Origin: an uncultured Collinsella sp.
GTDB lineage: Bacteria; Actinomycetota; Coriobacteriia; Coriobacteriales; Coriobacteriaceae
Assembly: GCA_900764025.1 (NCBI GenBank)
Contig: CAAFMM010000139.1
Coordinates: forward strand, 1-9,846
Direction: 5' to 3'
DNA: 9,846 nt
Positions within the stretch are counted from its first letter, which is position 1, and the number at the start of each line of letters is the position of its first letter. The notes beneath the pieces were generated by a model. The model worked only from the letters and a program-made list of their open reading frames with translations. It made no database searches and was not told the origin of the DNA. Made by a program: the position numbers and the translations under genes. Positions 5,935-9,846 of the stretch are shown here, piece by piece.

Positions 5935-7497
5935 TTAATCTTCCAGATTAAGGATGGGACGAAGCAGGTCGTAGACGGAGTGCACGTTGGTTCCCACGAC
6001 AATTTGGACATTGGTGCCGTTCTTAAACAGGCCCTTGTCGATAGCCTTCTTGATGGTCTCTTCGTTGACCTTATCGGGATCCTTGACCTCGACACGGAGA
6101 CGAGTCATGCAGCAGCCCATGGTGTTGATATTGTCCTTACCGCCAAGGCCGTTGATGATGTTCTGCACCATCTCCTGCTGTTTTGCGTCGACTTCCGGAG
6201 TTCCGGAGGACTCGAGAGCATTGTTGTCTCCGGAGACCTCTGCAGACCACTCTGCGGAACGGCCGGGCGTCATGAGGTTGAGCTTCTTGATCACCATCGC
6301 CAGAACGATGAACGAAACGGCGGCAAACACGATGCCCAAGACGATGTAAATCGGGAACTTGGTGACGCCCATTGGCAAAGGCAGGCCGAGCGTGAGCAGC
6401 TCGATGCCACCGTACATGTTAAGCAAGCGGACTCCCAGGACAAACAGGAGCATCTCGCCCAGTCCGTAGAACAGGCTGTAGGCAACCCAGAGAACCGGAG
6501 ACGCGAACAGGATCATGAAGTCGAGCGGCTCAGTGATGCCGGAGAGCATGGCGGTGATGTAAATGGGCACCAGCATGGCTGCGACAGCTTTTCGATTCTC
6601 CGGACGGGAAGTCGCAATCATTGCGAGCACGGTGCCGAGGGTTACGAATTCCTTGCCAAAGCCGAACATGGCAAAGCGGACAGAGGGGTCGACTGTGGTG
6701 AGGGATCCGTCGGCGATATGGGGAAGCTCGGCATAGAAGATGTTTGCTGCGCCGGAAACACTCTGGCCGGCGATGACCGCCGTGCCGCCAATCGCGGAGT
6801 AGTCAAACGGCATCCACATAAAGTGGTGCATGCCGAGAGGTACGAGGACGCGGTTCAGGAAGCCGTAAATGAAAACGCCCAGACCACCCGAGGCTGCGAT
6901 GAATGAAGAAGCGTTGCTGATGGCGTTGGCGATAGGGGGCCACACGATAGTCGCTCCGATGCCGAAGACAATGCTCAGCGGAACCATCGCCAGAAGGGCC
7001 AGGCGGGGTCCGCCGTAAATCCGGATATACTCCGATACCTTTACGTCGATCAGTTTGTTATAGAGCCAACCGCAGAAGCATCCGATGAGTACGCCGCCGA
7101 AGACGTTGACATCGGTAACTTGAAGACCCAGTACCGTTGCCTGGCCAGTGCCATACAGACCCATCGCGCCGGCTTTTGCCAGCTGATCGGTGAGCGTCAG
7201 GTAGGCGTTGTTGACATACAGGAACATGAGGTAACTAATAAGTCCAAACACTGCCGCGTTGGATTTTTGCTTCTTTGCGAAGCCTGCCGTTAGGCCGACT
7301 GCGAAAATCACCGGCAGGTTGCCGATCACCGCGGAGTTGGTTGCCGCGGAGAGCAGCGTGCCCAGATCTGCGACAACTCCGCTGCCGAGCGAGCATACCG
7401 TGGCGATGGCCAAAATGATGCCCGTTACCGAAAGGTACAAAATAGGGTCGACGATAACGCGGCCAAAGTTCTGGAAGGCCGTTTTGACTTTATCCAT
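5935..7497 (-). CDS. PTS sugar permease EIICB, alpha-glucoside/glucose superfamily
   Basis: A 520-residue membrane transporter that phosphorylates its sugar during import. Residues about 1-410 are the EIIC channel: multiple hydrophobic helices, the conserved VLVPLGMHHFMW (217-228) and SGITEPLDFMILFASP (319-334), the family GITEP signature. A polar linker (about 411-440) leads to an EIIB domain (about 441-517) with GGKDNI (452-457) and GCCMTRLRV (461-469), where C463 is the expected phosphocysteine; C462 is an extra cysteine. There is no EIIA domain and no EIIA gene nearby, so a glucose-type EIIA from elsewhere must supply phosphate, as for MalX and GlvC. The start at 7497 has AGGGG five bases upstream and AGGAG ten upstream. 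As first gene of the operon with a GH4 phosphoglucosidase, its substrate is most likely maltose or a related alpha-glucoside. Confidence 0.94.
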   Translation of the reverse strand: MDKVKTAFQNFGRVIVDPILYLSVTGIILAIATVCSLGSGVVADLGTLLSAATNSAVIGNLPVIFAVGLTAGFAKKQKSNAAVFGLISYLMFLYVNNAYLTLTDQLAKAGAMGLYGTGQATVLGLQVTDVNVFGGVLIGCFCGWLYNKLIDVKVSEYIRIYGGPRLALLAMVPLSIVFGIGATIVWPPIANAISNASSFIAASGGLGVFIYGFLNRVLVPLGMHHFMWMPFDYSAIGGTAVIAGQSVSGAANIFYAELPHIADGSLTTVDPSVRFAMFGFGKEFVTLGTVLAMIATSRPENRKAVAAMLVPIYITAMLSGITEPLDFMILFASPVLWVAYSLFYGLGEMLLFVLGVRLLNMYGGIELLTLGLPLPMGVTKFPIYIVLGIVFAAVSFIVLAMVIKKLNLMTPGRSAEWSAEVSGDNNALESSGTPEVDAKQQEMVQNIINGLGGKDNINTMGCCMTRLRVEVKDPDKVNEETIKKAIDKGLFKNGTNVQIVVGTNVHSVYDLLRPILNLED

Positions 7498-7523
7498 CTC
7501 TTCCCCTCTCCTAACTAATCTCG

Positions 7524-7591
7524 GGGGCTTGCCCCTTAGGCAGAGACGACACTCGCATACTTGCCGGCGTCAGGTGCTGATGTCGCCTCTG
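7524..7591 (-). promoter_or_regulatory. Structured 5' leader of the PTS operon
   Basis: On the minus strand, CAGAGGCGACA (7591-7581) pairs with TGTCGTCTCTG (7551-7541): an 11-bp stem with one G-U, enclosing 29 bases that include TCAG-CAC-CTGA. Closer to the start codon is a second hairpin, GGGGC-AA-GCCCC (7535-7524), ending 27 bases before the ATG. There is no T run. It may be an mRNA stability or translation element; no known riboswitch class or BglG-type RAT site was recognised. Confidence 0.4.
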
Positions 7592-7603
7592 TTTACGGAT
7601 TTC

Positions 7604-7632
7604 ATGATAGTTGGGGTGTTTGCAAACAGGGC
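7604..7632 (-). promoter_or_regulatory. Candidate promoter and operator of the PTS operon
   Basis: A TATCAT -10-like box (minus strand, 7609-7604) has a perfect 12-bp palindrome TGTTTGCAAACA (7617-7628) just upstream of it, where a bound repressor or activator would act. The -35 position (7632-7627, GCCCTG) is poor, so the promoter may need an activator. The palindrome is a candidate site for the RpiR regulator; it is shorter than a CcpA cre site. Confidence 0.35.
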
Positions 7633-7747
7633 GGGCTGGAACAAACGGTTCTTAAAAACAAGTGCGACTAATCTATTTCGTTGTTACCATCTTTCCATTT
7701 CGGTCAGCGGTATTCTTTTTTAGGCAAATGGCTTTGGACGCGAGTGA

Positions 7748-8137
7748 CTAGCTACGCCTTGATTTGCCAAGTTTGAAATCCATCCATCTCTTTTTAATAG
7801 GCTCTTGCGAAGTTTTGGTCTCGAGGAGACGTTCCGGCTCTTGCCGCCCGGGCGTCCCGGAAGAAAGGAGGAGGAGCGGAAGAAGCATTCCGATCCTGTG
7901 CGCGTCCATTTCCTGTGACAGCAGGGTTTCAAGCAGCTTTTTCGCTTCATCGAGGCGTAGGGACTGCCTTTCGGCTCCCTGCGACCGCGGGACTGATACT
8001 GCATCGCATGCGATGCAGCTGTTGAAGTCAAGCAATCGTTGGTCGAATTTTAGTCGAAATTGGCACGGCATTAATTCAAGCATTTTATCAAAATATGTTA
8101 ATCTACCTGCGCATATAGCGGTATCAAAGAGCTTCAA
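7748..8137 (-). CDS. Doubtful open frame at the right end of the island
   Basis: From 7629 to 8166 there is no confident gene. One minus-strand frame is open from the att repeat (stop at 8168-8170) to TAG at 7748-7750. From a TTG at 8137 it would give 129 residues with a helical acidic/basic middle (LDEAKKLLETLLSQEMDAHR) and a basic tail. No ribosome-binding site precedes the TTG or the internal ATGs, and a 20-bp palindrome lies within it. No family recognised; it could be a decayed element gene or chance. Confidence 0.22.
   Translation of the reverse strand: MKLFDTAICAGRLTYFDKMLELMPCQFRLKFDQRLLDFNSCIACDAVSVPRSQGAERQSLRLDEAKKLLETLLSQEMDAHRIGMLLPLLLLSSGTPGRQEPERLLETKTSQEPIKKRWMDFKLGKSRRS
7999..8018. 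repeat. 20-bp perfect palindrome
   Basis: CTGCATCGCATGCGATGCAG is its own reverse complement over all 20 bases, with no central gap. No T run follows it, so it is not a terminator. It may be a protein-binding site near the island's right end. Confidence 0.6.
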
Positions 8138-8166
8138 AAGGTGTCGATAAACAGCGATATTCCGTT

Positions 8167-8226
8167 CTCATAACCCGGAGGTCGTAGGTTCAAATCCTGC
8201 CCCCGCGACCAAGAACTTGCAGCTCG
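8167..8226 (+). repeat. attR: right copy of the 60-bp repeat, containing a tRNA-fMet 3' fragment
   Basis: 8167-8211 equals the tRNA from the first base of the anticodon loop through CCA; 8212-8226 equals the bases after it. The 5' half (acceptor, D arm, 5' anticodon stem) is absent: 8161-8166 reads TCCGTT in place of the stem. It is not a functional tRNA. By the logic of integration this is the original chromosomal 3' half. Confidence 0.95.
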
Positions 8227-8250
8227 TCGGCCTAGCCGGCGAGCTTTTTT
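8221..8250 (+). terminator. Terminator after the tRNA fragment, probably the original tRNA-fMet terminator
   Basis: AGCTCGTCGGC (8221-8231) pairs with GCCGGCGAGCT (8235-8245), one G-U, with loop CTA and a T run at 8245-8250. Its first six bases lie in the 60-bp repeat. A smaller hairpin follows, GGACCG/CGGTCC at 8260-8277, without a T run. Confidence 0.85.
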
Positions 8251-8300
8251 GTTATTCCGGGACCGTGTTTTCGGTCCAATTCTCGGCCTCTCAAACAAAA

Positions 8301-8597
8301 TCTCGATTTGTAACATCTAGACCCGATTTGGGCGGCTAGGTGTTACAGATCGAGATATACCGGTGGGTTGGGTCGTGTTTGTCTAAATCTGTAACACGAG
8401 GGACGGATTTTGCCGAGTTGTTGTTATAGATTGAGATTTTCTAGCAGGCGGGTATGGTTTGTCTCGATCTGTAACAGGTAGGGGTCAAAAGTGGGTCTAG
8501 CTGTTACAGATTGAGATTGTTGAGGTTGGGTCGAGGGGAATATCTCGATCTGTAACAGTAAGACCCGGTTTTGCCGCGTAACTGTTACAGATTGAGA
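8301..8597 (+). repeat. Array of eight 15-bp repeats in strictly alternating orientation, 40-41 bp pitch
   Basis: Forward units near TCTCGATCTGTAACA start at 8301, 8382, 8462 and 8543; reverse-complement units near TGTTACAGATTGAGA start at 8341, 8422, 8502 and 8583. Start-to-start steps are 40, 41, 40, 40, 40, 41, 40. Intervening segments are 25 or 26 bases. Each forward unit can pair with the next reverse unit, making four hairpins with 15-17 bp stems and 25-base loops. The segments are partly related (GACCCG then TTT in 8316-8340 and 8558-8582; GGTTGGGTCG in 8356-8381 and 8517-8542), suggesting growth by duplication of an 81-bp unit. No cas genes are present. A further hairpin GACGGG/CCCGTC lies at 8604-8619. 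Function unknown. Confidence 0.95.
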
Positions 8598-8739
8598 CAA
8601 ACTGACGGGCCGTCCCGTCCCATCCACCTGCTGCCACCTGATATTCGCCGATTTCCGTTGTGCCGCCATGCCCCCATGCCATATCCTCTAGATAACTACG
8701 CGGCATCATCGCCGCCGCGCCTACAAGAGAGGAATGTCC

Positions 8740-9846
8740 ATGACCACACCTGCATCCAAGCTGCTCCAGCCCATTACGGTTGGCCCCCTTGAGCTCAAGA
8801 ACCGCATTATGTTTCCGCCGCTGACCACCGGCTACGAGGAGCGCGACGGCTCCATTGGCAAGCGCAGCCTGGCTTTTTACGAGCGCTTGGCCCGTGGCGG
8901 CGTGAGCTACATCGTCATCGGCGACGTCGCTCCCGTCATGACCGCAAGCCCCACGCCCAAGCTGGCAACCGACGCCCAGATCCCCACGTTTAAGGCGCTG
9001 GCCGATGCCGTCCACAAGCACGGCGCCAAGGTCGCGCTGCAGCTGTTCCACCCCGAGTACGATGTGCCCGGTGTCGGCCGCATGGTCATGGGCTCCATGG
9101 CTGCCGCCAAGGCCGCGCAGGAGGCCAAGGCCGCCGGCGACGAGGAGACCTTTGCCGCCAAGATGGCCGAGTCCAACGAGATCCGCAACCAGGCCTACGC
9201 CAAGCTGCATCACGACATGCAGCACTTTGTGAACGAGGCGAGCGTAGAGCAACTCACCCAGATCAAGGAGGCCATCGCTGCCTCGGCCGCCCGTGCGCAG
9301 CAGGCCGGCATCGACGCCATCGAGGTCCACGGCGATCGTCTGGTGGGTTCGCTGTGCTCGGCCATCCTCAACCAGCGCACCGACGAGTACGGTGGTTCGT
9401 TCGAGAACCGCGTTCGCTACGCGCTGGAGGTCGTCGCCGCCATTAAGGAGGCCGCGCCGCAGCTGATGGTGGAGTACAAGCTCCCCGTGATCATGGAGAA
9501 CCCCGACGGCACGCCGCGCGGCAAGGGTGGCCTGCAGCCCGACGAGGCCTGCGAGTTCGCCAAGCTGCTCGAGGGTGCGGGCATCGATATGATTCAGGTC
9601 GCACAGGCCAACCACACCGGCAACATGGGCGACACCATTCCGCCCATGGGTGCCATGCCCTACAACTGGACGCTGCCCGTGGCCGAGCGCGTCAAGGCCC
9701 TGGTCTCCGTGCCGGTGGCAACCGTCGGCCGTGTTGTCTCGGTCGAGGCCGGCGAGAAGATTCTGGAAGACGGCGCCGCCGACATCATCGCCTATGGCCG
9801 CTCGCTCATGTGCGACCCCGACATTGCGCTGAAGGCCGCCACGGGC
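8740..9846 (+). CDS. NADH:flavin oxidoreductase, old yellow enzyme family, 3'-truncated by the window edge
   Basis: The visible 369 residues are an FMN-binding TIM barrel of the OYE / 2,4-dienoyl-CoA reductase type; these enzymes reduce activated C=C bonds using NAD(P)H. Seen: the start LLQPITVGPLELKNRIMFPP (8-27), ALQLFHPEY (99-107) where relatives have QLxHxGR, EVHGDRLVGS (195-204) in place of the usual HGAHGYL, NQRTDEYGGSFENRVR (211-226), and VATVGRV (326-332) with the phosphate-binding IIAYGRSLMCDPD (349-361). A long Ala/Glu/Lys-rich insertion sits at about 118-170. The changed active-site loop means the substrate cannot be inferred. Relatives often continue with an Fe-S cluster and an FAD/NAD domain, which would lie beyond the window. 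ATG 8740 is chosen because GAGAGGA (8727-8733) is six bases upstream; an in-frame ATG at 8734 abuts it. A weak TTGTGC (8658-8663) / TATCCT (8682-8687) pair could be its promoter. Confidence 0.93.
   Translation, partial: MTTPASKLLQPITVGPLELKNRIMFPPLTTGYEERDGSIGKRSLAFYERLARGGVSYIVIGDVAPVMTASPTPKLATDAQIPTFKALADAVHKHGAKVALQLFHPEYDVPGVGRMVMGSMAAAKAAQEAKAAGDEETFAAKMAESNEIRNQAYAKLHHDMQHFVNEASVEQLTQIKEAIAASAARAQQAGIDAIEVHGDRLVGSLCSAILNQRTDEYGGSFENRVRYALEVVAAIKEAAPQLMVEYKLPVIMENPDGTPRGKGGLQPDEACEFAKLLEGAGIDMIQVAQANHTGNMGDTIPPMGAMPYNWTLPVAERVKALVSVPVATVGRVVSVEAGEKILEDGAADIIAYGRSLMCDPDIALKAATG

Larger units (their letters stand above)
2712..8166. mobile_element. tRNA-fMet-integrated genomic island carrying an alpha-glucoside PTS module, no visible integrase
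   Basis: Bounded by a perfect 60-bp direct repeat of the tRNA 3' half; one repeat plus the intervening DNA is 5,455 bp. The left copy completes a functional tRNA and the right copy is a tRNA fragment, the standard outcome of tyrosine-recombinase integration at a tRNA anticodon loop. Contents: rpiR-type regulator, GH4 hydrolase, small membrane protein, PTS EIICB, plus non-coding ends. The regulator gene is visibly more A/T-rich than the folate and oxidoreductase genes outside. No integrase, excisionase, relaxase or replication gene is recognisable, so this resembles a cis-mobilizable element (CIME) or a remnant of a larger element. Boundaries are directly seen; mobility is inferred. Confidence 0.85.

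Noticed and set aside
7617..7628. Calling TGTTTGCAAACA a catabolite-control (cre) site
   Set aside because: It is two bases shorter than the cre consensus and lacks its central CG; left as an unassigned operator candidate.
7764..8150. Plus-strand frame at the right end of the island
   Set aside because: Arg/Ser-rich composition typical of an antisense shadow, no ribosome-binding site, no family.
8134..8316. Minus-strand frame containing QDLNLRPPGYE
   Set aside because: This is the well-known false translation of the antisense strand of tRNA-fMet; the frame spans the tRNA fragment and terminator.
8301..8597. CRISPR array
   Set aside because: Repeats are only 15 bases, alternate in orientation, have related intervening segments, and no cas gene is present.
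8424..8669. Minus-strand frame across the repeat array with recurring LLQIE segments
   Set aside because: The recurring peptide is simply the translated repeat; no ribosome-binding site and no family.
8497..9615. Long minus-strand frame opposite the oxidoreductase
   Set aside because: Antisense shadow of a GC-rich gene whose plus-strand product has clear family motifs.

Overview
The window looks like chromosome of a high-GC gut actinobacterium of the Coriobacteriia, most like Collinsella. That placement is an inference from the GC-rich, GCC/GCG/CTG-heavy codon use of the flanking genes, a fused folP-folK gene, a type III pantothenate kinase and the PTS-based sugar island; no marker gene proves the genus.

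Left flank (1-2756): the 3' part of a folate gene (dihydropteroate synthase fused to HPPK), a biotin-ligase-like gene whose ATG directly follows the folPK stop codon, a hairpin terminator, and coaX on the opposite strand. The left flank ends with an initiator tRNA-fMet gene that has its own promoter and terminator.

Island (2712-8166): a perfect 60-bp direct repeat (2712-2771 and 8167-8226) begins at the first base of the tRNA anticodon loop and runs through the tRNA 3' end into its terminator. This is the signature of site-specific integration into tRNA-fMet, and it bounds a 5,455-bp island. The cargo is a sugar module: an RpiR-type regulator on the plus strand, and facing it an operon on the minus strand of a PTS EIICB permease, a small two-helix membrane protein with a strong ribosome-binding site, and a GH4 6-phospho-alpha-glucosidase of the GlvA/MalA type. 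The sugar would be taken up and phosphorylated by the PTS, then hydrolysed inside the cell; the regulator probably senses a sugar phosphate. No integrase, excisionase or relaxase is visible, so the island looks like a cis-mobilizable or decayed element. Its left end carries tandem 11-mers and several stem-loops; its right end carries a structured operon leader, a 20-bp perfect palindrome and no confident gene.

Right flank (8167-9846): a leftover 3' half of the tRNA with what should be the original terminator, then an array of eight 15-bp units in strictly alternating orientation at a 40-41 bp pitch (8301-8597), then the 5' part of a flavin oxidoreductase gene of the old yellow enzyme family running off the end. 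The array is the most unusual thing here: nearly all departures from perfect pairing are G-U wobbles if, and only if, it is read as a plus-strand RNA, and one position shows G-C, G-U and A-U pairs. This suggests a row of four RNA hairpins rather than only DNA sites.
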